Positions 54,691 through 64,000 are shown, counted from the stretch's first letter. The stretch is 64,000 nucleotides of DNA from DASWTL01 sp035575925 (GCA_035575925.1 DATLXK010000014.1:62001-126000), one strand, 5' to 3'. The notes: a model not told the origin generated them from the letters alone. A program made the numbers and translations.

Positions 54691-55629
54691 ATGGCAGAAA
54701 AGGCGCAGGAATTAAGCAGCAGGCATCTTTTAGGAATCAAAGATCTCAACGAACGGGATATTGAGTTGATTTTTGAAACTGCCGATACATTTAAAGATGT
54801 TCTGAACAGACCGATTAAGAAAGTTCCTTCTCTTCGTGATGTTACTATCGCTAATATTTTTTTTGAAAACTCCACTCGTACACGTCTATCTTTTGAACTG
54901 GCACAAAAGCGGCTTTCGGCAGATATTGTAAATTTTGCAGCGTCATCTTCATCCGTAAGTAAAGGTGAAACTTTGATTGACACGGTTAATAATATCCTGG
55001 CAATGAAGGTTGATATGGTGGTTATGCGCCACCCTTATGCAGGAGCAGGGATTTTTTTAAGTAATCATGTAAAAGCACAGATTATAAATGCCGGTGATGG
55101 TGCGCATGAGCATCCTACTCAGGCACTTTTAGATGCATTTTCTATACGTGAAAAACTGGGTAATGTAGCTGGGAAGAAAGTGGCTATAATTGGCGATATT
55201 CTGCATTCACGTGTTGCATTATCCAATATATTATGCCTGCAAAAACTTGGTGCCGAGGTAATGGTATGCGGTCCAACCACTCTGATACCTAAATTCATAA
55301 GTTCATTGGGAGTTAAAATAGAATATGATTTATTAAAAGCACTTAACTGGTGTGATGTGGTTAACATGCTTCGTATTCAGCTGGAACGTCAGGATATAAA
55401 ATATTTTCCATCGTTGAGGGAATATACCATGCTTTATGGCCTGAATAAACAGATCCTGGATTCTCTTGATAAAGAAATCACCATTATGCATCCCGGACCC
55501 ATTAACCGCGGTGTTGAGATAACAAGCGATGTGGCTGACAGCAAGCAATCTATAATACTGGACCAGGTAGAAAATGGTGTTGCCGTGCGTATGGCAGTAT
55601 TATATCTTTTGGCTAACCACAAATTATGA
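54691..55629 (+). CDS. pyrB: Aspartate carbamoyltransferase catalytic subunit
   Basis: This 312-aa protein has the carbamoyl phosphate motif STRTRLSFE (61-69) and HPTQALLD (141-148), and the aspartate-binding MLRIQLERQ. It performs the first committed step of pyrimidine synthesis. No pyrI follows, so it is likely the unregulated trimeric form. It is coupled to pyrR. Confidence 0.95.
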   Translation: MAEKAQELSSRHLLGIKDLNERDIELIFETADTFKDVLNRPIKKVPSLRDVTIANIFFENSTRTRLSFELAQKRLSADIVNFAASSSSVSKGETLIDTVNNILAMKVDMVVMRHPYAGAGIFLSNHVKAQIINAGDGAHEHPTQALLDAFSIREKLGNVAGKKVAIIGDILHSRVALSNILCLQKLGAEVMVCGPTTLIPKFISSLGVKIEYDLLKALNWCDVVNMLRIQLERQDIKYFPSLREYTMLYGLNKQILDSLDKEITIMHPGPINRGVEITSDVADSKQSIILDQVENGVAVRMAVLYLLANHKL

Positions 55630-55674
55630 AATGTAAAGAATTTAATAGAGCAACATATCTGTTAAACAGAGAAA

Positions 55675-55989
55675 ATGACAGGGGGAGAAAAAAGATTTTT
55701 TGATAGTTGGGGAATTGCCCGCAAAAAATGGAAGTGGGGAGAAAATTTCAAACGAACTGCGCTTTATTTTGTATTACCATTTGTGCTTCTGATTGATACT
55801 ATTAACTTTTTTATCATTGGAGATGCAAAATACGCCTACATGAGCTTTGGGCACTTGTGGGATTTGATAACTAATTTTATCGGATTTTCATTGTTCATCG
55901 GATTTACCTACAATCTTTTCACGTGGAATATTAATGAGATGAGATATTGGGAACTTGTTAGAAAAAGCAAAAAAGAAGATGAGACTTGA
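55675..55989 (+). CDS. Small membrane protein of unknown function
   Basis: This 104-aa protein starts MTGGEKRFFDSWGIARKKWK, followed by two predicted membrane helices (FVLPFVLLIDTINFFIIGDA and LITNFIGFSLFIGFTYNLF) and a charged end (RKSKKEDET). I do not recognise a family. It lies 45 bases after pyrB in the same direction. Confidence 0.65.
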   Translation: MTGGEKRFFDSWGIARKKWKWGENFKRTALYFVLPFVLLIDTINFFIIGDAKYAYMSFGHLWDLITNFIGFSLFIGFTYNLFTWNINEMRYWELVRKSKKEDET

Positions 55990-56109
55990 AATTATACCAT
56001 ACTTTCGTTAAAATCGTTTAAAATGCTTTTTTTACACCGCCTGTGAATTACTGGAATAGAACTAAAAGCTGCCTTTTATTACTTTAGTGTTTATTTGATC
56101 TTGATTATT

Positions 56110-59100
56110 ATGTTCAGACTTATAAAATTTATACTCCTTTTAAGTTTATTTTCATCCTCCGTTTTTGCGCAGCAAACGGCCCGGTTTGAAATAAATCAAA
56201 CTTATAAAACCGGACTGGAACTATTGGATAAAGGTAAATATGCAGCTGCTTCTGAACAATTTGCACTTGTAGAGAATTCCAGATTAGGCTCTTCAGGGCA
56301 CCCGCAAAGCAGTAATGATGTAAGTTTGTTAAAAGAGAATGCCAAGTATTATCAGGCATTATGTGCACTTGAACTAGGCAATCAGGATGCCGAAAGTCAA
56401 TTTCTTAAATTTATAGCTCAATACCCGGCAAGTGCTAATACTAAAATGGCTTTTTACCAGGTAGGGCGTTCTTATTTTAACCAAAAAAACTACCCAAAAA
56501 CTATTGAATGGTTTAGCAGGATAAATCAAAATTCATTATCTCCCCGCGAAAGTGCAGAGTATCGCTTTAAGCTTGGATATTCTTACCTGGAAACTAAAAA
56601 CTTTGAAGGGGCAAAGCCTTTATTCTTAAAACTTAAAGATGAGAATTCAGATTATCGCGAATCATCAACCTATTATTATTCTTATATCAGCTACTTAGAT
56701 AAAGATTATAAATCCGCTTTAGCTGGGTTTGAAAAGCTTAAAGGCTCTAAAACTTATGAAAATAGCTATCCATATTATATTTCTGCCCTATATTATTTAG
56801 ATAAGCGATATGATGATGTTTTGGCGTATGCAGTTCCAATACTTCAAAATACACGTCAGCAATTTGAGACCGAAATGTTTAGAGTTGTTGCTGCCTCTTA
56901 TTTTGCTAAATCTGATTATAAAAATGCCGCCGGGTATTATGAAAAATTTCAGGCAAAAGATTTGGGGAAAACCCAAAATAGCCAGGACCATTATCAAATA
57001 GGTTATACTTATTTTAAACTTAACAATTATAAAAAAGCTATAGAAGAATTAGAAAAGCTGGAAACTCCAGATCAGTACTATCAAAACGGTATGATCGCAC
57101 TTGGTGAATCTTTTTTGGAAACTGGAAACAAGCAGTCTGCAAGAAATGCATTTTTCAGAGCTTCCAAACTGACATTTGATCCTCAACTACAAGAAGAAGG
57201 GTTGTTTAATTATTCAAAACTATCTTATGAACTTGAGTTTCATCAGGTAGCACTGGATGCTGCCCAGCAATACCTGAAATCGTATCCCCGGTCTAAAAAG
57301 CTGGATGAGGCTAAAACGCTGCTCGGAGCTATTCTGTTAAGCACTAAAAATTATAAAGACGCAATTAATATTCTGGAGGAGATTCCTAATAAAAACAGTC
57401 AGGCTAAGGAAGCATACCAGAAAGTAACCTATTATCGCGGACTTGAATTCTATAATGAAAGAGCTTTTCAGAATGCTATCTCCGTATTTATGCGGTCGAA
57501 TAACAACGCCGTGGATGAAGATGTGGAAGCATTATCTACCTACTGGCTTGCCGAGGCTATGTACGAAGTGAGAAAATACGACGAATCTGTTGAAAATTTT
57601 GAAAAATTCCTATCCCTGCCAACAGCAAAAAATACTGATGTATTCAGTTACGCAAATTATGCACTTGCTTATGCAGCTTTTGGCAATGAGGATTACACTA
57701 AGGCAGTAACATATTTCAACAGGTTTTTAAACGGCTCAGAAAAAGACAAAAATACGGTTAGTGATGCCACTTTACGTTTAGCAGATTCTTATTTCGTGTT
57801 AAAAAACTATGAAAATGCATTAGACAGTTATAATCGCATAATTGCTAATAATGGGGCGGGCGAGGATTATGCTTTATTTCAGCGAGGTATGATTCAGGGG
57901 TTACAGGGTCAGAACGATGTAAAAATCACCACACATCAAAGCTTATTACAACAATTTCCCAAATCAAACTATGCAGATGATGCAGGATTTGAAATAGCTC
58001 ATACTTATTTTAATAAAGGCGATTATGAACGTTCAATGAATGATCTGACCGCTTTAATCAGTAAATATCCGCGCAGCAGCTATGTTCCAAGAGCGCTGGT
58101 TACCATAGGTTTAGTGCAATATAATCAAGATCAGGATGATGCGGCTTTGCAAACATTTAAACGTGTAGTGTCTGAATACTCAGCTACTGATGAAGCACAG
58201 CAAGCCTTGCAATCCATTAAGAATATTTATTTGGATAAAACTGATGCTGAAGGCTTTCTTGCCTACGCAAATAGTACCAACATAGGAAACTTATCCACAT
58301 CAGAACAAGATAACATTACATTCCAGGCTGTAAATAATCGTTTTTCTAAAAGCGATTGGAAAGGTGCGTTTGAATCTGCAAATGCATATTTTGACAAATT
58401 CCCTAAACCGATTCATGAAAAGCACGCCCGGTTTATCAGGGCTGAAAGCCTTGTAAAGCTTAACCGCCCGGATGAGGCAATTCCAGATTATGATTTTATT
58501 TTAAATGACTGGACCAGTGACTATACTGAGAAAGCTTTAATCAGTATCTCAAAAATATATCTGACCCAGAAAAAATATAACGAAGCGATTGTGCACCTTA
58601 AAAAATTAGAGTTGACATCGGAATATAAAGCACATTATGGTTTTGCGATAAATAATCTGATGGAGGCTTACAATAATCTTCAAATGGCGGATGAAACCTT
58701 ACAATATGCCGGTTTTGTAAAAAGTTCGGAAAAGTCCTCAGAAGAAGAAAAATTCAGGGCCGGACTATTTGCCGGTAAAGCCTATTTAGCAAAAGGAGAT
58801 AATACAAATGCCATAAAAGAATTTACTTACGTAGCAGATAAAACCCTGACAGTTACCGGTGCCGAAGCTAAATACAACCTGGCTAATATTCAGTACTTAC
58901 AAGGTCAGTATAAAGCTTCAGGAAAAACCGCTTATGAGCTTATTAATAAAATGCCTTCTCATGATTATTGGGTAGTAAAGGCTTATTTGTTGCTTGCTGA
59001 CAATTTTATTGCAGAAAAGGACATTTTCCAGGCTAAAAGCACTCTTCAAAGTATTATTGATAATTATGAAGGTACTGAACCTGATGTTCTTCCCGTGGCA

Positions 59101-59136
59101 AAAGAAAAATTAGAGAAACTAAATCAAAAGAAATAA
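56110..59136 (+). CDS. Large tetratricopeptide repeat protein, secreted
   Basis: From the ATG at 56110 this is a 1008-aa protein with signal peptide MFRLIKFILLLSLFSSSVFA. A TTG five codons earlier is also open, but the ATG gives a better signal peptide. About 20 TPR-like units fill the rest (for example MAFYQVGRSYFNQKNYPKTI and YADDAGFEIAHTYFNKGDYE). The barrel protein gene follows 2 bases after the stop, so they are co-transcribed. It is probably a periplasmic assembly scaffold. Adjacent TonB-system genes suggest an envelope energy-coupling role. Confidence 0.85.
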   Translation: MFRLIKFILLLSLFSSSVFAQQTARFEINQTYKTGLELLDKGKYAAASEQFALVENSRLGSSGHPQSSNDVSLLKENAKYYQALCALELGNQDAESQFLKFIAQYPASANTKMAFYQVGRSYFNQKNYPKTIEWFSRINQNSLSPRESAEYRFKLGYSYLETKNFEGAKPLFLKLKDENSDYRESSTYYYSYISYLDKDYKSALAGFEKLKGSKTYENSYPYYISALYYLDKRYDDVLAYAVPILQNTRQQFETEMFRVVAASYFAKSDYKNAAGYYEKFQAKDLGKTQNSQDHYQIGYTYFKLNNYKKAIEELEKLETPDQYYQNGMIALGESFLETGNKQSARNAFFRASKLTFDPQLQEEGLFNYSKLSYELEFHQVALDAAQQYLKSYPRSKKLDEAKTLLGAILLSTKNYKDAINILEEIPNKNSQAKEAYQKVTYYRGLEFYNERAFQNAISVFMRSNNNAVDEDVEALSTYWLAEAMYEVRKYDESVENFEKFLSLPTAKNTDVFSYANYALAYAAFGNEDYTKAVTYFNRFLNGSEKDKNTVSDATLRLADSYFVLKNYENALDSYNRIIANNGAGEDYALFQRGMIQGLQGQNDVKITTHQSLLQQFPKSNYADDAGFEIAHTYFNKGDYERSMNDLTALISKYPRSSYVPRALVTIGLVQYNQDQDDAALQTFKRVVSEYSATDEAQQALQSIKNIYLDKTDAEGFLAYANSTNIGNLSTSEQDNITFQAVNNRFSKSDWKGAFESANAYFDKFPKPIHEKHARFIRAESLVKLNRPDEAIPDYDFILNDWTSDYTEKALISISKIYLTQKKYNEAIVHLKKLELTSEYKAHYGFAINNLMEAYNNLQMADETLQYAGFVKSSEKSSEEEKFRAGLFAGKAYLAKGDNTNAIKEFTYVADKTLTVTGAEAKYNLANIQYLQGQYKASGKTAYELINKMPSHDYWVVKAYLLLADNFIAEKDIFQAKSTLQSIIDNYEGTEPDVLPVAKEKLEKLNQKK

Positions 59137-59138
59137 CT

Positions 59139-60794
59139 ATGAAATTGATTTTAAAATCTATCATATCAACCTGCCTTTTGTTTATAGCTATTACAAGTTA
59201 TGCGCAAGATCCAAAAACAGAGTCACCAAAAGGAACATTAACGGAAGAAATAGAAGTTATCCGGCCTTATAAACCGGTTCTGGCAGACGCTGTTAAGATC
59301 AGAAGAAATCCTGACCTGTCTACCAACAAGCCGTTTAAACCCAATCTCAGCTATAATATTCTGGATAAAAAACTGGAGTTAAATACCGGTATCAGAGAGT
59401 TAGAGGCGCAAAAACTTGCTGATGAAGTACCGAACCAACTAACCAACAACTATGCAAAAATAGGTGCGGGCAGTATGAGCACAGGATTAGGAGAAATTTA
59501 TGTTAACACGGGAAAAGACCAAGCCTTGCAAGCGGGCGTGTTTGCTAAACATCTTTCTCAACAGGGAAGTTTCAACAAACAGCAATTCTCAAACCAATCT
59601 TTAGGAGTTTTTGGAAGAAGTATTGGTGATGTATCAACAATTGCCGGAAGAACATCTTTTGACAGGCGCTCAACTTTCTTTTATGGATTTAACCCGCTTT
59701 TATCTTCTACCAATCCGGATCCGGAGAAACAAAGTTTCAATTTAATAGAAGGTGAAGGTGAATTTTTTAATAATTTTTCCGGGGAAGCTGATCGCTTCAA
59801 TTATGCATTAAAAGTAAATGGCTATCTGTTCAACAATATTAATGATGGGCGTGAGACTGCCTTTGCATTAAGTACTTATCTCACTAAAGCTTTTAACAAG
59901 TTCAGTGCCGGAATAAATGCTTCTGCAGATTTTACTGGCACAAAGGATTCTCAATATAATCTTGGCAATAACATCTTGCGGGGAAATCCTTTTGTAAAGT
60001 ATCAGGGGAATGGGTTTCAGCTCAATCTGGGATTAAATATTGTTCAGGAATTCGGCGATAACAGCAGGCTGAATGTTTTACCGGCAGCATCTGTTGAGCT
60101 GCCTGTATCAGCTGAATATGCCATTCTTTTTGCCGGATTTAAGGGCGATGTATTAAAGTCGTCACTGCGCGACTTTTCTTATGAAAATATGTTCCTGAAT
60201 AATAATATCTCCATAAAAAATGCAGTGGAGAAATCGAATGCTTATGCCGGAATAAAAGGAAATGCAGGTGCCGGATTTGGATATAAAGCGATGGCGTTTT
60301 TCAAAAAAATAGAAGATATGCCATTATTTGTAAACAATGCTTCAAATTTTAGAAAGTTTGATGTGATCTATGATAATGGGCAAGCAAATGTGACGGGATT
60401 TGAAGGGGAAATAAGCCTTAAAGCGTCGAACATCTTTACTCTTACAGGTAAATTGCAGGCAACTGATTATGATCTGGCTACAGAAAAAGAAGCATGGTTT
60501 AAGCCTGGCCTGATAGTATCAAGTAATGTACGTGCAAACATAAACCGAAAACTGAGTTTTGACGGCGAAGTATTGTTTACCGGGGACACCTATGCAAAGA
60601 TCCCAAACCCCGCCGGGGGAAACGTGCGTATAAAAAGTTTTATAGACTTAAGCACCGGTGCGGAGTATCGACTTAATAACAAATTCGGACTGTATGCCCG
60701 GGTAAATAATATCCTCGGAAATGGATATCAGCAATATCTTTATTATCCTAAATTAGGGCGCAGTATTTTTGGAGGCCTTAATTTTTCGTTCTGA
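59139..60794 (+). CDS. TonB-dependent receptor-like outer membrane barrel protein (no plug seen)
   Basis: This 551-aa protein has a signal peptide (LKSIISTCLLFIAITSYAQ). The mature N-terminus (GTLTEEIEVIRPYKPVLADA) resembles a TonB-box-like segment. The rest reads as outer-membrane beta-strands and ends with aromatic residues (SIFGGLNFSF). The length is much shorter than a full TonB-dependent receptor (700-1100 aa) and I see no plug domain. Location between the TPR gene and the ExbB/ExbD/TonB genes suggests an envelope complex. Confidence 0.7.
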   Translation: MKLILKSIISTCLLFIAITSYAQDPKTESPKGTLTEEIEVIRPYKPVLADAVKIRRNPDLSTNKPFKPNLSYNILDKKLELNTGIRELEAQKLADEVPNQLTNNYAKIGAGSMSTGLGEIYVNTGKDQALQAGVFAKHLSQQGSFNKQQFSNQSLGVFGRSIGDVSTIAGRTSFDRRSTFFYGFNPLLSSTNPDPEKQSFNLIEGEGEFFNNFSGEADRFNYALKVNGYLFNNINDGRETAFALSTYLTKAFNKFSAGINASADFTGTKDSQYNLGNNILRGNPFVKYQGNGFQLNLGLNIVQEFGDNSRLNVLPAASVELPVSAEYAILFAGFKGDVLKSSLRDFSYENMFLNNNISIKNAVEKSNAYAGIKGNAGAGFGYKAMAFFKKIEDMPLFVNNASNFRKFDVIYDNGQANVTGFEGEISLKASNIFTLTGKLQATDYDLATEKEAWFKPGLIVSSNVRANINRKLSFDGEVLFTGDTYAKIPNPAGGNVRIKSFIDLSTGAEYRLNNKFGLYARVNNILGNGYQQYLYYPKLGRSIFGGLNFSF

Positions 60795-60838
60795 TGTTAG
60801 TTGGGGAAAGAGATTTAAAAAAGTAATTTTACCCCCGG

Positions 60839-61933
60839 ATGGATATTGCTATTTACATTTCTGATCTTCTGCGAAAACATGATGAGCTAAGCGTTTCCGG
60901 CTTAGGTACTTTCTTTAAAAAAAGCCGTGCAGGATATTATGACAAACAGCAGCAAATTTTTATACCGCCTGGTCAACAGGTGAAGTATAGAAGTGATTAT
61001 GCTGCTGATTCCCGTCTGGCAGAATATATAAGTGCAGAAAAGCATATCTCTATAGGGTCATCTGAACATTTTATCGAAAAATTTTCTGAACACATTCATA
61101 CTCAATTAAAAACCGCGCAGACGTTTGATGTTCCGCCTTTGGGTGTATTTCACAATACAAATAATATTTATTCATTTATTCCATCTGAAAGCTTATCGGT
61201 TGATCATACATTTTTCGGGCTTAACCCTGTAAAAGATACTGTGACAGCATCAGATGAAGTTATAATAAATGATCCTGTTATTACGCACGCCCCTTTGGAA
61301 GTCACTGAACCTGACGAAGCTTCATTTGAAGTTATTGAACCTGCCGGGGAGGTAACTGTGGAAGAAATAGCTGTTGAAGAAGAATTGGAGGCTGATAATA
61401 CCGGGAGCAAAAGAAAGTTTCCGCTTGTAGCATTTATCATTCCTGCTCTGTTAATTGCCATTACAACATTATACTTTCTTTCACCTGCTACATTTAAATA
61501 CCTGACGGAGAAACCTGGAAAATCGCAAGTCCGTAAAACAGTTATCCCCATTGGAAAGCCTGAAACTTTCACTGATTCAATAGCTACAGCGGATAGTATA
61601 GTTCAATCCCTGGGCGCACAGGGCTTTGAAGTGGATGAACCACGGGATACTTTAAAAGCAACCATACAATCAAATCCTGTAATTCCAAGTGGTATAACTT
61701 ATGAAATAATAGGAGCGTCGCTTAATAGTCTAACCGACGCTGATAGAATGGTGCGTAATTTTAAATCAATGGGAATTGATTCCCGTATAATTCGCGCTAA
61801 AGAAAAGAAAAGAAATAATATATTAATAAGCTTAGGTTCATTTAACACCAAAAAATCTGCCCGCAGAGAACTTATCCGTATAAAAAAAGATATTGAACCC
61901 GGAGCATATATTTTCGACTATAACAATAAATAA
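60839..61933 (+). CDS. HU-domain membrane protein with C-terminal SPOR domain
   Basis: This 364-aa protein has two tandem HU-like (CCDC81-type prokaryotic) domains at about 1-130 (DELSVSGLGTFFKKSRAGYY, FDVPPLGVFHN). An acidic linker and one membrane helix (FPLVAFIIPALLIAITTLYF, about 194-214) follow. The C-terminal SPOR domain spans about 285-364 (GITYEIIGASLNSLTDADRM). SPOR domains bind denuded peptidoglycan at division sites, so the protein would link a cytosolic HU part to septal wall. DNA binding by the HU part is possible but unproven. It is 45 bases after the barrel gene and 16 before exbB. Confidence 0.8.
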   Translation: MDIAIYISDLLRKHDELSVSGLGTFFKKSRAGYYDKQQQIFIPPGQQVKYRSDYAADSRLAEYISAEKHISIGSSEHFIEKFSEHIHTQLKTAQTFDVPPLGVFHNTNNIYSFIPSESLSVDHTFFGLNPVKDTVTASDEVIINDPVITHAPLEVTEPDEASFEVIEPAGEVTVEEIAVEEELEADNTGSKRKFPLVAFIIPALLIAITTLYFLSPATFKYLTEKPGKSQVRKTVIPIGKPETFTDSIATADSIVQSLGAQGFEVDEPRDTLKATIQSNPVIPSGITYEIIGASLNSLTDADRMVRNFKSMGIDSRIIRAKEKKRNNILISLGSFNTKKSARRELIRIKKDIEPGAYIFDYNNK

Positions 61934-61948
61934 TAATTCAGAAACCTC

Positions 61949-62650
61949 ATGTTTTTACTGCAAGCCGATACAATAACACCTATTGCAACTGATACTCTAG
62001 CAACTGCCACACAAGCGGTACAGCAAGCTCAGGAAATACGATTCATTGATCTTTTAATAAAAGGAGGATGGGTTATGATCCCTCTCGCTATATTGGTATT
62101 TCTTGCATTAGTAATATTTATTGAACGTTATATTACCATCCGCAGAGCTTCGCGTGATGAATCCAGCCTGATGCAACAGGTAAAGCAAAGCATTATTTCA
62201 GGCAAGCTTGACTCTGCTGTAGCTATCTGCAGGAACAGCAATACTCCTCTGGGCCGCATGCTGCAAAAAGGTTTATTACGCATTGGGAGACCTATAAAAG
62301 ATATTGAAGGGGCTATTGAAAATATAGGTAAGCTGGAAGTATCCAAACTGGAAAAGAACATTAGTATTTTAGGAATTGTTGCAGGTATTGCTCCAATGCT
62401 TGGTTTCGTAGGTACTATTTCAGGAGTGATCAGGATATTTTATAATATTTCATTGTCTGATAATATCAGTATCGGCATTATAGCAGGTGGTTTATATGAA
62501 AAGATGATTACCTCCGCCGCAGGTTTAATGATAGGTATTCTGGCTTATGTGGGCTATCATGTTTTAAACATTATGGTTGATCGTGTTATTCTGAGGATGG
62601 AAACAGATGCAGTTGAATTTATTGATTTATTAGAAGAGCCTGGAAGATGA
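61949..62650 (+). CDS. exbB: ExbB/TolQ/MotA-family proton channel protein
   Basis: This 233-aa protein has three membrane helices: WVMIPLAILVFLALVIFIE (about 35-55), VAGIAPMLGFVGTISGVIRI (about 145-170) and the last at about 185-210. It has the family motif APMLGFVGTISG. It forms the inner-membrane channel that powers TonB/TolA. It overlaps exbD by 4 bases (ATGA). Confidence 0.93.
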   Translation: MFLLQADTITPIATDTLATATQAVQQAQEIRFIDLLIKGGWVMIPLAILVFLALVIFIERYITIRRASRDESSLMQQVKQSIISGKLDSAVAICRNSNTPLGRMLQKGLLRIGRPIKDIEGAIENIGKLEVSKLEKNISILGIVAGIAPMLGFVGTISGVIRIFYNISLSDNISIGIIAGGLYEKMITSAAGLMIGILAYVGYHVLNIMVDRVILRMETDAVEFIDLLEEPGR

Positions 62651-63042
62651 ATTTAAGAGGAAGGAAACGGCCCGTAGCTGAAGTGCATACCTCCGCGATG
62701 AATGACATCATGTTTTTCCTGATGTTATTTTTTCTGATAGCTTCTACAGTTACAAATCCTAATGTGGTTAAACTATTATTGCCACGTTCTGATTCTGGCC
62801 AGTCGGTCTCTAAAAAAACCATAACTGTTTCAGTTACTAAAGATCTGGAGTACTTTATTGATAAACGCCAGGTTAATCCCGAGCAAATTATGTCTACACT
62901 TCAAAGCTACCAGACACAAGCTGAAGAATTAACCATAATTTTATATGTAGATCGAACTATTGCTATAGAAAATGTCGTTAATGTAATGGACATTGCCAAT
63001 AAGCTTAAAATTAAAATGGTTTTAGCGACTGAACCAAAGTAA
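62647..63042 (+). CDS. exbD: ExbD/TolR-family biopolymer transport protein
   Basis: This 131-aa protein has the single membrane helix with the essential acid-type region (VHTSAMNDIMFFLMLFFLIA; Asp near 21) and a periplasmic domain (about 50-131). It pairs with ExbB and couples the proton gradient to TonB. The TonB-like gene starts directly after its stop. Confidence 0.93.
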   Translation: MNLRGRKRPVAEVHTSAMNDIMFFLMLFFLIASTVTNPNVVKLLLPRSDSGQSVSKKTITVSVTKDLEYFIDKRQVNPEQIMSTLQSYQTQAEELTIILYVDRTIAIENVVNVMDIANKLKIKMVLATEPK

Positions 63043-63858
63043 ATGACTTACACTGAAGAAAATAATTATCCAAAAGCGTTGATCATATCAACAGTAACTA
63101 TGGGAATTCTTATTCTCATCAGTTATTTTTTTGTTATGGGTATGCCATTTAAACAGGAGGATATTGTAGGTACAGGAGGAATAATTGTAAATTATGGTAC
63201 TGTAGAGGAAGGCATGGGAGACGATTACATGAGTGTTGAAGAGCCATCTGTTGATCCAAATGCTAATAATACTGTACCTGATAATGTTTCCACCACGCCT
63301 TCTGAAAGTCCGTCTGTTCAATCCAGTGACAGAAGCGTAGTAACACAGGACGCAGAAGATGCTCCGGCTGTTAGTAATAAGCCAACTAAAAATACCACTG
63401 CGCCTACACAAAGTGCCGAAGCTAAACCAAGTACTCCTGCTGTAAACCAAAACGCATTGTACAAAGGGAAGAAAAGTGCCGGAACAGGCAAAGGTGACGG
63501 AACTACTACTACACCTGGTAATCAGGGAAGTCCGGATGGCGACCCTTTGTCACCCAGCTACGGTAAAGGCGGATCTGGTTTTGGGAATGTAAATTTATCA
63601 CTGGCTAACCGCAGGTTTGTAAGTATCCCACGTATTGAAGATGACGGGCAAAGTTCAGGAAAGATCGCTGTAGAGATACGGGTAGACAAAACTGGTGAAG
63701 TAGTATATGCGAGGGCCGGGGCGAAAGGTACTACACTATCTGATATTAAGCTTTGGCAGAAATGTGAACGTGCCGTTGTTGGTGCCAAATTAAATAAATT
63801 AGATTCAGCTCCTGACGTACAGATAGGTATTGTTATTTTCAACTTTAAAGTAAACTAA
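63043..63858 (+). CDS. TonB-like energy transducer
   Basis: This 271-aa protein has an N-terminal membrane helix (ALIISTVTMGILILISYFFV). A long Pro/Ser/Thr/Asn-rich periplasmic spacer (about 60-180) follows, and a C-terminal TonB-like domain (about 185-271) with GKIAVEIRVDKTGEVVYARA and IGIVIFNFKVN. It sits directly behind exbB and exbD and should transmit their energy to an outer-membrane receptor, possibly the barrel at 59139. The C-terminal domain lacks the usual YP motif of enterobacterial TonB. Confidence 0.85.
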   Translation: MTYTEENNYPKALIISTVTMGILILISYFFVMGMPFKQEDIVGTGGIIVNYGTVEEGMGDDYMSVEEPSVDPNANNTVPDNVSTTPSESPSVQSSDRSVVTQDAEDAPAVSNKPTKNTTAPTQSAEAKPSTPAVNQNALYKGKKSAGTGKGDGTTTTPGNQGSPDGDPLSPSYGKGGSGFGNVNLSLANRRFVSIPRIEDDGQSSGKIAVEIRVDKTGEVVYARAGAKGTTLSDIKLWQKCERAVVGAKLNKLDSAPDVQIGIVIFNFKVN

Positions 63859-63876
63859 CCTTTCCCATCCGGGATC

Positions 63877-64000
63877 ATGATCTATCCGGAAACTATTCAA
63901 TACTTATATTCAAGGTTACCGATGTTTTCAAAAATCGGTGCTGCTGCTATAAAAGCAGATCTTTTCAATACACTTGAATTATGCCGCATTTTAGGCGATC
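63877..64000 (+). CDS. folC: Folylpolyglutamate synthase, N-terminal end (partial)
   Basis: The window ends 41 codons into MIYPETIQYLYSRLPMFSKI then GAAAIKADLFNTLELCRILG. This matches the N-terminus typical of Bacteroidota FolC, which adds glutamate to folates (and is often also a dihydrofolate synthase). It begins 19 bases after the TonB-like gene. Confidence 0.85.
   Translation, partial: MIYPETIQYLYSRLPMFSKIGAAAIKADLFNTLELCRILGD

Noticed and set aside
54678..55622. Minus-strand ORFs opposite pyrB
   Set aside because: They are shadow frames of a conserved enzyme gene.
56095..56109. TTG start for the 1008-aa TPR protein
   Set aside because: The ATG at 56110 gives a standard signal peptide; the extra five residues add nothing.

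Overview
The window is chromosomal DNA of a Bacteroidota bacterium, most likely family Sphingobacteriaceae (Pedobacter-like). This is inferred from the gene content (S9 dipeptidyl peptidase, TamB/BamA-like pair, GH20, GH43 and GH105 enzymes, LpxR-like proteins, HU-SPOR protein), from starts without Shine-Dalgarno sequences, and from promoters of the Bacteroidota type (TTG or TTTG, then TAnnTTTG about 17-21 bases later).

Region 1 (1-2858): a DUF58 protein cut by the window edge, and an S9 prolyl oligopeptidase. Region 2 (about 2.9-13.4 kb) is a complete type II-C CRISPR-Cas locus. A tracrRNA is read leftwards and cas9 (1432 aa) rightwards. An AAA/DUF4143 ATPase gene is inserted before cas1 and cas2, and the array has 31 identical 46-bp repeats and 30 spacers. 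Complementarity to the tracrRNA shows that the array is read leftwards, against the cas genes. The ATPase gene and cas1 are each preceded by a version of the same inverted repeat, with the promoter -33 box in its right arm. Between tracrRNA and cas9 lie a small promoter-to-terminator RNA unit and the decayed 3' end of a DUF3800 gene.

Region 3 (13.4-17 kb): a HicA/HicB-like toxin-antitoxin pair behind a 16-bp palindrome, with the toxin's 5' end frameshifted, and a multi-PAS histidine kinase split by an in-frame TGA. Region 4 (17-31 kb): trxA, dnaE, a PIF1/RecD-like helicase, and a tamB-tamA-like envelope pair. Region 5 (31-42.7 kb): a PAS protein without a kinase ATPase domain, GH43, two LpxR-family proteins, DUF3817, GH20, a doubly frameshifted response regulator, a TPR protein, lon and arfB.

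Region 6 (42.7-47.8 kb): a pectin/galacturonate operon read leftwards (GH105 hydrolase, tagaturonate reductase, altronate dehydratase). Region 7 (48-55.6 kb): cmk, a UGT-like glycosyltransferase, a PAS histidine kinase, rpsA, pyrR and pyrB. Region 8 (55.7-64 kb): a small membrane protein, a 1008-aa TPR protein, an outer-membrane barrel protein, an HU-SPOR membrane protein, an ExbB-ExbD-TonB-like trio, and the start of folC.

Most genes are ordinary housekeeping or polymer-degradation genes. The unusual material is concentrated in 2.9-14.2 kb: the palindrome-linked ATPase inside the cas operon, a tracrRNA with two tandem 3' terminator modules, back-to-back tracrRNA/sRNA promoters, and two spacers that differ by one seed base.
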